A stretch of 64,000 nt of DNA from Candidatus Villigracilis vicinus (lineage in GTDB: Bacteria; Chloroflexota; Anaerolineae; Anaerolineales; Villigracilaceae). The DNA lies in contig JADKIL010000008.1 in the NCBI GenBank assembly GCA_016721315.1, positions 1 to 64,000 of the forward strand, in the 5' to 3' direction. Under the pieces are notes generated by a model that saw only the letters and a program-made list of their open reading frames with translations, ran no database searches and was not told the origin of the DNA. Positions 34,727 through 43,789 of the stretch are shown here, in pieces. Position 1 is the first letter of the stretch, and the number at the start of each line of letters is the position of its first letter. The position numbers and the translations under genes are program-made.

Positions 34727-35518
34727 ATGCCTGTCAGAAACCTACGTACTCTCATTGCAGCCGCATTTTTTCTGTCTGTCATTGGGTGCAGTTCACAAAA
34801 TGAAGCCACTAGTCCAGCCTTGCCAACTGTCCTGTCGCCTTCAAGTTTACAGGCAGGGAGTGGTGTTACAGCGGAAATTTGCAAAAATAATCTTCTGCCT
34901 GTTGTTCAAGGTGCTACTTGGACGTACCTCACCACCGGTGGACCTAATGGTGATTTCACTTATTCCGATACGATCACAGAAACCCGCACAGATGGCTTTA
35001 CGCTTACGTCCCAATTCCCTAGTCTGAGCCTGACGCAGGATTGGATTTGTTCATCGGAGGGATTAATTGCTCGGCAATTAGGCGGCGGCACCACTGCCAG
35101 CGTTTCCATGCAGAACATGATCACAAACTTTAAAACTCTTGAAGTCAGTGGTTTGAGCATCCCGGCAAATATCACCCCAGGGATGCAATGGAAATATACC
35201 CTTTTGATGGAAGGTTCGGTTGCCATGCCCGGCGAAAACACACAATCTCCTGGCACATTCAATCTGACAATGCAGGAAATGGGCAGAGAATCTGTAACCG
35301 TTCCAGCAGGCAATTTCGAAGCAATCAAGCTACAGGCGACTTTTGAAGCCCAAATTGATGTAGATTTTCAGGGCAGCCCGGTGCCTTATACAGTGCATGG
35401 GTCAAGCATTGTCTGGTATGCACCTGATGTAGGCTTTATCAAATCCATTGAGAATATTGATTTTAGTGGAACATCGTTCACTTCAAATACGGAACTCCAA
35501 GCTTATAACCTCCCTTAA
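34727..35518 (+). CDS. Uncharacterised lipoprotein
   Basis: A 263-residue lipoprotein (lipobox VIGC near residue 21). ATG 34727 is chosen because GGAGAGG precedes it and the signal peptide starts there. The mature part is beta-rich, with LLPVVQGATWTYLTTGGPNG, a GMQWKYTLLMEG strand and VTVPAGNFEAIKL, like the family of extracellular beta-sandwich proteins seen in Chloroflexota and related groups. Function is unknown. It follows the histidine kinase by 29 bases, so the two may share a message. Confidence 0.7.
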   Translation: MPVRNLRTLIAAAFFLSVIGCSSQNEATSPALPTVLSPSSLQAGSGVTAEICKNNLLPVVQGATWTYLTTGGPNGDFTYSDTITETRTDGFTLTSQFPSLSLTQDWICSSEGLIARQLGGGTTASVSMQNMITNFKTLEVSGLSIPANITPGMQWKYTLLMEGSVAMPGENTQSPGTFNLTMQEMGRESVTVPAGNFEAIKLQATFEAQIDVDFQGSPVPYTVHGSSIVWYAPDVGFIKSIENIDFSGTSFTSNTELQAYNLP

Positions 35519-35524
35519 AATTCT

Positions 35525-35548
35525 ACGCCGCCTCAAAGGCGGCGTTTC
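35525..35548. terminator. Terminator between convergent lipoprotein and Nudix genes
   Basis: ACGCCGCCT and AGGCGGCGT with a three-base loop, followed by TTTCATT on the plus side. It overlaps the last codons of the minus-strand gene. Confidence 0.65.
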
Positions 35549-36041
35549 ATTCATTAAAAGCAATGTGCAGTCTGTCGTCTTTATAAAACGACCTTGCTGA
35601 AAAAGGCGGGTCACCACGCTTCATTAGGTGGATTCTTCCAAGCAGGATGGGTAGGTCTTCTACAACGGGTAGATGATCCAACGCTTCTTTCTGAACCCAT
35701 TCTGGGATGCCTTCTTTGGAGCCTTTTACTTCGCCTTGGGCGTTCTCTCCCACCACTAAAAATAGACAAATCCCCACACCCCCGGCATCGATGACAACAG
35801 TTCCGCATAGCCATAAGTCTGCAGTGATACCGGCTTCTTCCATTAATTCGCGCCGCGCGGAAGAGAGGACATCCTCTCCGCGATCTACATGACCGCCCAA
35901 CCCATTGTATTTTCCCGCCCAGAGCCGTTTGGTTGGAGCACCTTTGAGTAATAAATACTCATCCCCGCGCCGGACGAAGATCGCCGTGCGGGGAATGAGC
36001 ATATATCTATCGTTTGTCACGCCTTGATCAGAAACTGGCAT
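35547..36041 (-). CDS. Nudix hydrolase (8-oxo-dGTPase-like)
   Basis: A 164-residue Nudix protein. The Nudix box spans residues 49-71: GGHVDRGEDVLSSARRELMEE with the required Gly, Glu, Arg-Glu and Glu-Glu positions. The pattern IFVRRGDEYLLLKG plus KRLWAGKYNGLGGH resembles MutT/MTH1-type enzymes that clean up oxidised nucleotides. It lies 14 bases after the aldolase gene on the same strand. Confidence 0.85.
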   Translation of the reverse strand: MPVSDQGVTNDRYMLIPRTAIFVRRGDEYLLLKGAPTKRLWAGKYNGLGGHVDRGEDVLSSARRELMEEAGITADLWLCGTVVIDAGGVGICLFLVVGENAQGEVKGSKEGIPEWVQKEALDHLPVVEDLPILLGRIHLMKRGDPPFSARSFYKDDRLHIAFNE

Positions 36042-36055
36042 GCCAATGTGTCGGC

Positions 36056-37474
36056 TTAATCTGAAAGATCGCTGACGTCTTCAGCTGCAACAGCTTGCTT
36101 GACGTAATCCGCCAGTACCGGTTGAACCTTCACTGGCTTGATGTACTTGTCAGTGAACTGCTTGGTGTCCTTCAAGCCAAGCAAATTAAACAATTTGTCG
36201 AACTGAGCTTCCCATGCCGCACCAAGCTTGTTAAGCGACTCGGCAGGCAAGGCATAAGACTTTGCTTTGAAAGGACCAATGGCATTCTTGCGGACCTTGT
36301 AATAGAACTGCTCATCGGTCATTCCGGGTTTGCGGTCTGCCGCGGAATTAACATCCAGCCAGGCGTACATTTCCTTTTTGAAGTCGGCAGGAATATTATC
36401 GAAGAACATGGTGGCGAAGTTTGTAGCGAGATGAACTTCAATAGCTTCATGCTGAACGAATTTATTGAAATTCTCTTCTGGTACAGTAGACGCGCCATGC
36501 TGAACTGTGCCGCCCATGCCGTAATCCTTGCGGGCTACACGGCTAAGGTCACGCAAAACGTCAAAGGCAATGTTCACTTCGGCGATCGAGCCGTCGGGAA
36601 GAACAGTACCGCCGTGGGAGGTGCCGGTCAATACGCTGATCTTGCTAAGACCGGGCTTGCCCGGGGCGAGTTTCTTCAGGTTGGCGTTATAAGCGTCCAT
36701 GTATGCACGTAATTCCGGCTCAGTGGAATTTTCTGTGCCTACTTCACCGATCTCGCCGCCAATGGAAATGGTCACACCGGCGGGTTCGTTCTCGCGAATG
36801 AAAGCGGAAAGTTCAGCAGATAGTTTGCTGTTCAGTTCCTGCTGAGCTTCAACGGTCGGAAGGTGGATATCAACCAGCGTGGACGTATCAACATCAATGT
36901 TATAGAAACCAGCCGCCATGGCTTCAATGGATAGATCGCGTACGGCTTTTAATTCAGCTGCTGCATCTGCCTTGTATTTTTTGGCAGAAACCTGGAAGTG
37001 ATCTCCCTGAATGAAGATCGGTCCCTGATAACCTTCTGCAACTGCTGCGCCTAGAATGTTCGTAGCGTATTCAGAAGGGCGCTGGTCAGTGTAGCTCATT
37101 TCAGAACGAGCCAGCTCAAAAATGAAGGCGCCGGCGTTAATCTTGTTCGCTGCGCGGAACATGGCTCGGGCAGCGTAGTGAGACAGGGCGCGCAGGTTAA
37201 AAGCGGGGGTCGTGAAGGTCATTGGGGCTTCACCGCGCCCACGAGCCATGTATAGTTCGTGGATGGAAGCGGCGTAAACGCCCAGTTCCAGCGCAGCAGC
37301 GCGTACCAGAAAACGGGACCAGCCCGCAGTTGAGTCCGAGGCGAGCGCGGATCGCTCCACCAATTTGCCGACATTCTTCCTGAACTTTTCCGCATCCAAT
37401 ACACGAACGGTGGTTCCATCAAATGAAAGGCTGTTCTCGACGAGGTCGAGTAGTTGATTTACGGGGTCAGACAT
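36056..37474 (-). CDS. Class II fructose-bisphosphate aldolase family protein
   Basis: A 472-residue zinc-type aldolase, longer than the usual 280-360 residues. Zn and substrate motifs are IQGDHFQ (His), GGEIGEVG (Glu), GTSHGGT and TVQHGAST (His ligands). It lacks the usual short N-terminus, having about 90 extra residues before FNLRALSHYAARAMF. Class II aldolases cleave fructose- or tagatose-bisphosphate; the long form leaves substrate open. An AGGAGAT box precedes ATG 37474. It is divergent from the helical protein gene at 37591. Confidence 0.8.
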   Translation of the reverse strand: MSDPVNQLLDLVENSLSFDGTTVRVLDAEKFRKNVGKLVERSALASDSTAGWSRFLVRAAALELGVYAASIHELYMARGRGEAPMTFTTPAFNLRALSHYAARAMFRAANKINAGAFIFELARSEMSYTDQRPSEYATNILGAAVAEGYQGPIFIQGDHFQVSAKKYKADAAAELKAVRDLSIEAMAAGFYNIDVDTSTLVDIHLPTVEAQQELNSKLSAELSAFIRENEPAGVTISIGGEIGEVGTENSTEPELRAYMDAYNANLKKLAPGKPGLSKISVLTGTSHGGTVLPDGSIAEVNIAFDVLRDLSRVARKDYGMGGTVQHGASTVPEENFNKFVQHEAIEVHLATNFATMFFDNIPADFKKEMYAWLDVNSAADRKPGMTDEQFYYKVRKNAIGPFKAKSYALPAESLNKLGAAWEAQFDKLFNLLGLKDTKQFTDKYIKPVKVQPVLADYVKQAVAAEDVSDLSD

Positions 37475-37503
37475 GAAAATCTCCTGATTAAAAAAATGAT
37501 GGA

Positions 37504-37533
37504 TTGATTATAACTTGAATTAAACGATATAAT
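37504..37533 (+). promoter_or_regulatory. Predicted promoter for the 37591 gene and possibly the xdh operon
   Basis: TTGATT (37504-37509), 18 bases, then a perfect TATAAT (37528-37533). A second TATAAT on the minus strand (ATTATA at 37507-37512) faces the aldolase gene, so the two promoters overlap. Confidence 0.55.
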
Positions 37534-37590
37534 TGATTGACTAAAGAAACGAAATAAACCCTTGCACGTATATTCTGGCAGGAGGCTCCA

Positions 37591-38112
37591 ATGAGCGATT
37601 TTTTCGAAAAAGTAAGCAGTCAGGTTGACCCATTCAAGAAATTGGTTTCGTATATTCCAGGTTTTAGTGGTTACGTGGAACGGCAGAACCGTCGTGACGC
37701 AGATAAATTGCTGCGTGAAACGGTGGCGCGTCGTTTCGAGGAATTATGGGGTCGAACATCTCAGTTGCAGGCGGATATGGTCGGCGCTGGGCAGATCTCA
37801 TATGTTGATGATATGGAAAAAGCTGCCTTGGCTTTGCGCACATTCATCGACAAGATCAGCACAGCGGCACGCGGTTATTCCGGAATGTTTGATGCTGTCA
37901 AAATCAACGAGAAGGAATTGGAAGCGATTTATCAATTTGATGCCGCCTTCTTCGATCTTGGTGACCAGGTCAAAAGCGCACTGGACAATGTGGAAGCCAG
38001 CATGGGCGATGAAGCCGCTCTGCCTGCTGCCATCCGCAACGTAACCACCCTTGCCCGCCTCGCAGTGGAAACGTTTGAGCGTCGCTCCGAAGTGGTGACG
38101 GGAAGTCGGTAA
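37591..38112 (+). CDS. Uncharacterised helical cytoplasmic protein
   Basis: A 173-residue all-helical protein with no membrane segment or signal. Charged amphipathic stretches (RRDADKLLRETVARRFEEL, MEKAALALRTFIDKISTAA) suggest a coiled-coil or helical bundle. A strong AGGAGG box precedes ATG 37591. It is the first gene of the run that includes the xanthine dehydrogenase subunits and ends with a zinc-ribbon protein and an SPFH protein; helical, zinc-ribbon and SPFH proteins of this kind may work together, with the xdh genes placed between them. That is inference. Confidence 0.65.
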   Translation: MSDFFEKVSSQVDPFKKLVSYIPGFSGYVERQNRRDADKLLRETVARRFEELWGRTSQLQADMVGAGQISYVDDMEKAALALRTFIDKISTAARGYSGMFDAVKINEKELEAIYQFDAAFFDLGDQVKSALDNVEASMGDEAALPAAIRNVTTLARLAVETFERRSEVVTGSR

Positions 38113-38118
38113 CCTAAT

Positions 38119-38147
38119 GTAGGGGCGCAGCAATCCTGCGCCCCTAC
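38119..38147. repeat. GTAGGGGCGCAG hairpin repeat
   Basis: GTAGGGGCGCAG and CTGCGCCCCTAC enclose CAATC. Arms of this type are familiar as dispersed palindromes in several phyla (recalled, not searched). It fills the 45-base gap before the FAD subunit gene. Confidence 0.65.
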
Positions 38148-38157
38148 GGGATTTAAT

Positions 38158-39063
38158 ATGTGGCACGAATATATCAACGTAACCTCTATTGATGAAGCCG
38201 TAGGCATCCTTGCTGAAAAACGCGAGAACGCGCGTATTGTGGCAGGCGGCACCGACTTGATCCTTGAACTCGAGCGGGGCGTCCGCAAAGGCGTGCATAC
38301 GCTTGTAGACGTCACCCGAATCCCCAAACTTAATCAAATCACAATAGACGAAGATGAAGTCATTCATCTAGGTGCCTTGGTCACACATAACGATTGCGCT
38401 GCCTCAAGGTTGATCAGGACGCGCGCGTATCCGTTAGCGCGCGCCTCTTGGGAGGTGGGTGCGCCGCAGATCCGTAATCGCGGCACGGTGGCTGGAAACA
38501 TCATCACCGGTTCGCCTGCCAATGACACTATCACTCCATTGATGGCACTTGGCGCGAAGGTCACACTTGTTTCTGCCAGGAAGACGCGAGTGGTGCCGCT
38601 AAAGAAGTTCTATCTCGGTGTGCGTAAAACCATTATGGAACCGGATGAAATGCTGGTGGATATTTCCTTCCCGGCACTGACAAAGACCCAGCGTGGAACC
38701 TTCATCAAGTTAGCGTTGCGCCGCGCCCAAGCTATCTCTCTCGTCAATGCTGCGATCATTCTGGACCTCAAAGCTGATACCGTTAAATCTGCTTCCATTA
38801 CCCTGGGAGCGGTGTCGCCTATCATTACTCATGCAGCGAAAGCAGAAAAATTCCTGGTGGGTAAGAAGCTCAACGAGAAAAACATTGCCGCCGCAGCCGA
38901 GCTGGCAATGAAATCTGCAAAGCCCATTAGCGATGTGCGCAGTTCGGCAAACTATCGCAGCGAAATAGTGCGAGTCATTACTCAGCGTGGGTTGACTGCC
39001 ATTCGAGATGGGAAAGAACAATCCGGCATGCCAAAAAAACCCATCCTGCTTGTGAGTGGATAA
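38158..39063 (+). CDS. Xanthine dehydrogenase family FAD-binding subunit
   Basis: A 301-residue CoxM/XdhB-type subunit. FAD contacts are IVAGGTDLI (residues 29-37), IRNRGTVAGNIITGSPANDT (101-120) and a C-terminal CO_deh_flav domain (ALRRAQAISLVNAAIIL). It passes electrons from the [2Fe-2S] subunit to NAD or another acceptor. Its last eight bases overlap the Fe-S subunit gene, so the complex is made in step. Confidence 0.92.
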   Translation: MWHEYINVTSIDEAVGILAEKRENARIVAGGTDLILELERGVRKGVHTLVDVTRIPKLNQITIDEDEVIHLGALVTHNDCAASRLIRTRAYPLARASWEVGAPQIRNRGTVAGNIITGSPANDTITPLMALGAKVTLVSARKTRVVPLKKFYLGVRKTIMEPDEMLVDISFPALTKTQRGTFIKLALRRAQAISLVNAAIILDLKADTVKSASITLGAVSPIITHAAKAEKFLVGKKLNEKNIAAAAELAMKSAKPISDVRSSANYRSEIVRVITQRGLTAIRDGKEQSGMPKKPILLVSG

Positions 39064-39562
39064 AAAACCAAGTTCTAATTTGCAGTCGGCAGGCGCTTTT
39101 CCAAAAGATCCAATTGAAACGACTGTTAATGGAAAAAAATACTCCTTCACCAGCGGTCACGATAAAACCTTATTACGCTTATTGCGTGAAGAAGGCATGC
39201 TGCTCGGTACGAAGGAAGGCTGTGCCGAAGGCGAATGCGGCGCATGTACGGTTTTCCTGGACGGGTGTGCAGTGATGTCCTGCCTTGTCCCAGCCCCGCG
39301 TGCGCATGGTGCGGAGATCGTCACCATTGAAGGTCTGGCAGACGGTGAAACCCTCAACCCAGTGCAGGCGAAATTCATCGAACATAATGCTGTTCAATGC
39401 GGATATTGTATTCCTGGTTTTATCATGTCAGGTTCAAAACTGCTTGAAGAAAAACCCAACCCCACTCGTAACGAGATCGAACAAGCCATTACTGGCAACC
39501 TTTGCCGGTGTACGGGCTATTACAAGATCGTAAAGGCGCTGGAAGAAGCAGCCAATGCGTAA
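39056..39562 (+). CDS. Xanthine dehydrogenase family [2Fe-2S] subunit
   Basis: A 168-residue CoxS/XdhC-type ferredoxin subunit that starts with GTG at 39056. Cluster cysteines are 56, 61, 64 and 76 (GCAEGECGACTVFLDG, SC) and 115, 118, 150 and 152 (CGYCIPG, NLCRCTGY). It carries electrons from the molybdenum site to the FAD subunit. About twelve extra N-terminal residues are unusual but short. Confidence 0.93.
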   Translation: MDKKPSSNLQSAGAFPKDPIETTVNGKKYSFTSGHDKTLLRLLREEGMLLGTKEGCAEGECGACTVFLDGCAVMSCLVPAPRAHGAEIVTIEGLADGETLNPVQAKFIEHNAVQCGYCIPGFIMSGSKLLEEKPNPTRNEIEQAITGNLCRCTGYYKIVKALEEAANA

Positions 39563-39578
39563 ACCTTAAAAGGTGAAT

Positions 39579-40001
39579 ATGAGCAAATATAGAAGTTCCA
39601 CAACGAAGGCAGTAAAAGAAAAATCGAAACAACCGCATTTCTTGTGGCGTGGAATCGGTTGTTTTATGATGATCTTGATCCCCGTTATTTCAGTGGCTAT
39701 TGGATATGAGTTGGTTCAGTTTGCGATCGTGCAGCGATACCCAATCCCACACGAACTTTTGGGTTTGCCGCGCTTCCCGGCACTTTTTTATAAGTCCAGC
39801 GGCATCATGATCATCCTTCGCCCGATCGCCTCTATTAAACATTTATATGCTTATGCATCAGCCGCTCTATTGGTGATGATAACTCTTGGTGGTATTACTT
39901 CGCTCGGGTATGCATTCGTATATCGTATGGTTGGTCCCTCACGTTATGGACCGCTCGATGTGCCGCCTCCAAAGATTAAAGCAAAACCATATAAAAGATA
40001 A
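39579..40001 (+). CDS. Uncharacterised membrane protein inside the xanthine dehydrogenase operon
   Basis: A 140-residue protein with a basic N-terminus, a helix near 25-48 (GIGCFMMILIPVISVAIGY), a loop with PIPHELLGLPRFPALFYK, and one or two further helices (about 73-115). I recognise no family. It is placed between the Fe-S and molybdenum subunit genes, which are usually adjacent, with gaps of only 16 and 5 bases. It could tether the enzyme to the membrane or be an unrelated insert. ATG 39579 follows AAAAGGTG; an in-frame GTG two codons earlier overlaps that box. Confidence 0.65.
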   Translation: MSKYRSSTTKAVKEKSKQPHFLWRGIGCFMMILIPVISVAIGYELVQFAIVQRYPIPHELLGLPRFPALFYKSSGIMIILRPIASIKHLYAYASAALLVMITLGGITSLGYAFVYRMVGPSRYGPLDVPPPKIKAKPYKR

Positions 40002-40006
40002 ACATA

Positions 40007-42196
40007 ATGCCAATGGAATCTGTAGGAAAATCTCATCCCCGTATCGATGCACTAGGCAAGGTTACTGGCTCCACTGAATACTCTGGAGACCGCAACTTGC
40101 CAGGTATGCTCCATATGAAAACGGTTATGGCAGAGCGCCCACATGCACGTGTGCTGGATATTCGCATTGAAAAAGCACTTGCTGTCCCTGGGGTTCTTGC
40201 CGTCTACACAGCAAAAGATGTTCCGATCAACGAATATGGTCTGCAGATCCCGGATCAGCCTGTGTTGTGTGGACCTGGTGCCAGTAAACCTTATACGGAT
40301 ATTGTCCGTTTTGTGGGCGATCAAGTTGCAGTCGTGGTAGCTGAATCCGAGGTTCAGGCAGCAGAAGCGATGAAGTTGATCGAGGTGGATTACGAAGACC
40401 TTCCGCTTCTAACCGATCCTGTTGATGCCATGCGCCCTGATGCGCCGCTTCTCCACCCAGACCGAGGGGACTCTAACGTTTGTGTCCATTACAAGATACG
40501 CAAAGGAAATGTAGAGGATGCATTCGCCAAAGCCGATGTGATCATTGAAGGCGAATACCGTACACCGGTACAGGAACATGCCTATCTTCAGCCCGAGGCG
40601 GGACTAGGCTATATTGACGAAGAAGGACGCATCGTTATTGAAAGTGCAGGTCAGTGGACGAATGCCGACCGTAAAGAAGTGGCTCACGCCTTGAATGTTC
40701 CCGAAGAGCAGGTGCGCATTATTTATCCTGCCATTGGCGGCGCATTTGGTGGACGTGAGGACCTCTCGGTGCAGATCGTGCTGGCGTTGGCGGTTATGAA
40801 GCTGAAAAGACCGGTCAAGATCATTTGGTCGCGGCGCGAGTCTATGATTGGACATGGAAAACGGCATGCCGTTCTCCTGCGAGCCAAATGGGCTGCCACA
40901 AAAGACGGTAAATTGGTGGCGATCGAAAATGAGCTCATCGGTGATGGCGGTGCTTACATGTACACCACGAATAAGGTGCTTGGCAATGCAGCCATCACAT
41001 CCAGCGGACCTTATGCTGTTGAAAACGTAAAAACAGATGTGTATGGTGTGTATACCAATAACGTTCCTGGCGCGGCATTTCGCGGCTTTGGTGCTCCGCA
41101 GGCATTATTCATGGCAGAAAGCCAAATGAACAAGCTTGCCGAGAAGCTCGGCATGGACCCTGTTGAACTTCGCCTTAAAAACGCATTACGAGCAGGTGAT
41201 ACTCTTGGGGTGGGTACCCCCGTCCCAACCCCGGTCAGTGTTGTGGAATGTATTGAAGCGGCGCGTGATTCTTTCAAATGGAAAAAACAAACGAAGAAAA
41301 AAAACAAAAAACAGGGAGCTATCGCAAAAGGGAGTGGTTTTGCGGCTGGCTTTAAGAATGTCGGTTTTTCGTTTGGATATAAAGAAAACTGTTGGGCTAA
41401 GGTTGAGATCCACGGTAATGGAAAGATCGAACGGGTAGTGTTGCATCATGCCGGTGCGGAGGTTGGTCAAGGTTTCCAGACTGTGATGACGCAAATGGCT
41501 GCCCATGTATTGGGCGTATCCACAGAGCTGGTTGAGATGCGAACTTCGGACTCTGCCACCCAGGGCAACCCAGGTTCTGCATCTGCTTCGCGTCTGACCT
41601 TTATGGCAGGTAATTCTGTTAAAGGTGCTGCAGAAGCAGCCCTGGAAAAATGGAAGGCGGAGGAACGCCCTGCCATTGCTGAATTCCAATACTTTGCACC
41701 ACCGACCACACCCATGGACAAAGAGACCGGCTATTCCATGCCGAATTTCCAGTACGCATATGTAGCGCAGGCAGTGGATGTTGAGGTGGATACCGAAACA
41801 GGTCATGTGCGTGTAAAGCGGATCGTTTCGGCAGATGATGTTGGAACAGCGATCAACCCGGACCTGGTCGTCGCTCAGATCGAAGGCGCTGTTGTACAGG
41901 CGCACGGCTATGCTGTCATGGAAGAGTTCAAGACTAAAGATGGTCGGGTACTAACCGATCAATTTAGTACCTATCTATTGCCGACGATTTTGGATATTCC
42001 TGAAAAAATGGAATCCGTCCTTGTGGAAGTTCCAGACCCGAACGGACCTTGGGGTGCGCGTGGAATGGGAGAGTTGCCTTACCTTCCAGTTGCCCCTGCC
42101 ATAGCCGCTGCCATCCACGATGCGACCGGTGTTTGGATCAGTGAATTTCCATTTACGCCAGAACGTGTGCTGCGGGCGCTGGGCAAGATCAAATAG
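40007..42196 (+). CDS. Xanthine dehydrogenase family molybdenum-binding subunit
   Basis: A 729-residue XdhA/CoxL-family subunit. It opens RIDALGKVTGSTEYSGD and holds molybdopterin motifs GGAFGGREDLS, AAFRGFGAPQALFMAES and the C-terminal GARGMGELPYLPVAPA with the catalytic Glu. The active-site loop FRGFGAPQ is of the xanthine/aldehyde dehydrogenase type, not the AYXCSFR loop of form I CO dehydrogenase. A Lys-rich linker (WKKQTKKKNKKQG, about residues 425-437) between the two halves is unusual. It hydroxylates a purine, aldehyde or related heterocycle; the exact substrate cannot be read from sequence. Confidence 0.92.
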   Translation: MPMESVGKSHPRIDALGKVTGSTEYSGDRNLPGMLHMKTVMAERPHARVLDIRIEKALAVPGVLAVYTAKDVPINEYGLQIPDQPVLCGPGASKPYTDIVRFVGDQVAVVVAESEVQAAEAMKLIEVDYEDLPLLTDPVDAMRPDAPLLHPDRGDSNVCVHYKIRKGNVEDAFAKADVIIEGEYRTPVQEHAYLQPEAGLGYIDEEGRIVIESAGQWTNADRKEVAHALNVPEEQVRIIYPAIGGAFGGREDLSVQIVLALAVMKLKRPVKIIWSRRESMIGHGKRHAVLLRAKWAATKDGKLVAIENELIGDGGAYMYTTNKVLGNAAITSSGPYAVENVKTDVYGVYTNNVPGAAFRGFGAPQALFMAESQMNKLAEKLGMDPVELRLKNALRAGDTLGVGTPVPTPVSVVECIEAARDSFKWKKQTKKKNKKQGAIAKGSGFAAGFKNVGFSFGYKENCWAKVEIHGNGKIERVVLHHAGAEVGQGFQTVMTQMAAHVLGVSTELVEMRTSDSATQGNPGSASASRLTFMAGNSVKGAAEAALEKWKAEERPAIAEFQYFAPPTTPMDKETGYSMPNFQYAYVAQAVDVEVDTETGHVRVKRIVSADDVGTAINPDLVVAQIEGAVVQAHGYAVMEEFKTKDGRVLTDQFSTYLLPTILDIPEKMESVLVEVPDPNGPWGARGMGELPYLPVAPAIAAAIHDATGVWISEFPFTPERVLRALGKIK

Positions 42197-42283
42197 ATAC
42201 ATTAATTTTTTGAATACCGCAACCATGGAGACCCAATAGAATCCTGTCTCTGTGGTTGCGATTTGCAGAAATATTTCAAACCC

Positions 42284-43075
42284 ATGACTTCGATCTATCA
42301 AGCGTTATCAGAACTCGAAAAGAACAATCAATCAGCCGCCCTTTGCACGGTTACAAAGAGCGAAGGGTCTACTCCGCGACATGTGGGCAGCAAGATGTTG
42401 GTCTACCCAGACGGCACATTCATTGGCACTGTCGGTGGCGGAGACTTGGAGCACCGTGTTCTCGGTGAAGCCTGGGTAGCTCTTGGTGATGGCAAGCCTC
42501 GGTATTTGCATTACAACATGGCTGATCCGTCCCGCGGCGACCCTGGCGTATGTGGAGGACAAGTGGAGGTCTTTGTGGAACCGATCCTTCCAGCGGCAAC
42601 GATCGTTGTGATCGGCGCGGGGCATGTGGGCAAGGCTGTTGTTCACCTTGCAAAATGGCTGGGCTTTCGTGTGGTAGTTAGCGATGATCGCCCGGAATTT
42701 TGTGCCCCAGATACTACTCCCGGAGCAGATGAGTATTATCCGGTCGAGATGGGGAAATTGGGTGAACAACTTAAGATTACCCAAAGAACCTATTTGGTCG
42801 TCACCAGTCGCGGCTCCAGTGTAGATGTGGTGGGTCTCCCATCTTTGCTTGAAAGTGATGCTGCGTATATTGGCATTATTGGCTCAAAGCGAAGATGGGC
42901 TACAACCGTTAAAGGTTTAAAAGAAAAAGGCGTGAAGGATGATCTGATCGCGAAGGTCCATTCGCCGCTGGGCTTGGAATTGGAAGCAGAAACTCCCGAA
43001 GAAATTGCTGTTAGTATCATGGCAGAGATTATGATGCTTCGAAACAAAGCAACCGGGAAATCAATGAGGGGATAA
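42284..43075 (+). CDS. XdhC/CoxI family molybdenum cofactor maturation protein
   Basis: A 263-residue XdhC-type protein needed to sulfurate and insert the molybdenum cofactor of the hydroxylase. The N-terminal XdhC_CoxI part has ALCTVTKSEGSTPRHVGSKM and GGGDLEHRVL; the Rossmann part has VVIGAGHVGKAVVHLA; the C-terminal part has IGIIGSKRRW and IHSPLGL-like VHSPLGLELEAETPEEIAVSI. It follows the Mo subunit on the same strand. ATG 42284 is preferred to a TTG seven codons earlier. Confidence 0.92.
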   Translation: MTSIYQALSELEKNNQSAALCTVTKSEGSTPRHVGSKMLVYPDGTFIGTVGGGDLEHRVLGEAWVALGDGKPRYLHYNMADPSRGDPGVCGGQVEVFVEPILPAATIVVIGAGHVGKAVVHLAKWLGFRVVVSDDRPEFCAPDTTPGADEYYPVEMGKLGEQLKITQRTYLVVTSRGSSVDVVGLPSLLESDAAYIGIIGSKRRWATTVKGLKEKGVKDDLIAKVHSPLGLELEAETPEEIAVSIMAEIMMLRNKATGKSMRG

Positions 43076-43079
43076 TAAA

Positions 43080-43673
43080 ATGACTTTACCTGCAAATCAA
43101 CGAATGTTCCATGGCGGAATTCGTGCAGCAGCATTGGCTGACCAGCTTGGGGCGCGTTTCAATGATCGTCAAAGACGTGTAAAAGTCCAATCGCAAGGCG
43201 ATACTGCACTGGTACAGATAGGCTCCAAACATGGAACGCCCGTCACTGTGCATATTGCAGATACGGATGGCGGTGTATTGGTGACGATGAGTCGTGACCG
43301 TAACTGGCTCGACAAAATGGCAGATTCGAGTGAAATGATGGAACGCGCGGCAAGCAGTCCTCTTTCGCTTTTGGCAATGATCCCGGATATTGTTGGGGAA
43401 CTGAACCAGGAAAATATAGCTCCCAAGATCTGGGATGCCATTAATGACCTTTGCGCACTTACGCGGTCTTTGGCAGGTGAAAGTAGTGCGCCAGGTAACC
43501 CCAAGGTCTGCGAATTTTGCGGAACTTCCAATGACCCTGACCTGGATATCTGCTTTTCATGCGGGGGAGCTTTGCCGGTTGACCTGCCGCGTGTCTGCCC
43601 AAAATGCAGTCGTAAGCACACTTCAGATGCTTTATTTTGTCAGGCTTGTGGGACGAGGCTGGTGGTTGGGTAG
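43080..43673 (+). CDS. Double zinc-ribbon protein
   Basis: A 197-residue protein. The N-terminal 145 residues form an alpha/beta domain I do not recognise; the C-terminus has two zinc ribbons (CEFCGTSNDPDLDICFSCGG and CPKCSRKHTSDALFCQACG). Starting four bases after xdhC, it is likely co-transcribed with it, but the following SPFH gene is a better guide to its role: zinc-ribbon and SPFH proteins are often encoded together and fused in YdjI-like proteins. Confidence 0.75.
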   Translation: MTLPANQRMFHGGIRAAALADQLGARFNDRQRRVKVQSQGDTALVQIGSKHGTPVTVHIADTDGGVLVTMSRDRNWLDKMADSSEMMERAASSPLSLLAMIPDIVGELNQENIAPKIWDAINDLCALTRSLAGESSAPGNPKVCEFCGTSNDPDLDICFSCGGALPVDLPRVCPKCSRKHTSDALFCQACGTRLVVG

Positions 43674-43789
43674 CACTAAAGGGTGCAACGAAACAACGTT
43701 TATTGCGTAGAAATATAGGAAAAACGGTTCTTGACCGGAATATTAGATGGACTATAATCACATAGTTATTTACTCAAAGGAGAGAAACC

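Noticed and set aside
40007..42196. Form I CO dehydrogenase large subunit
   Set aside because: The active-site loop is FRGFGAPQ, not the AYXCSFR loop required for CO oxidation.
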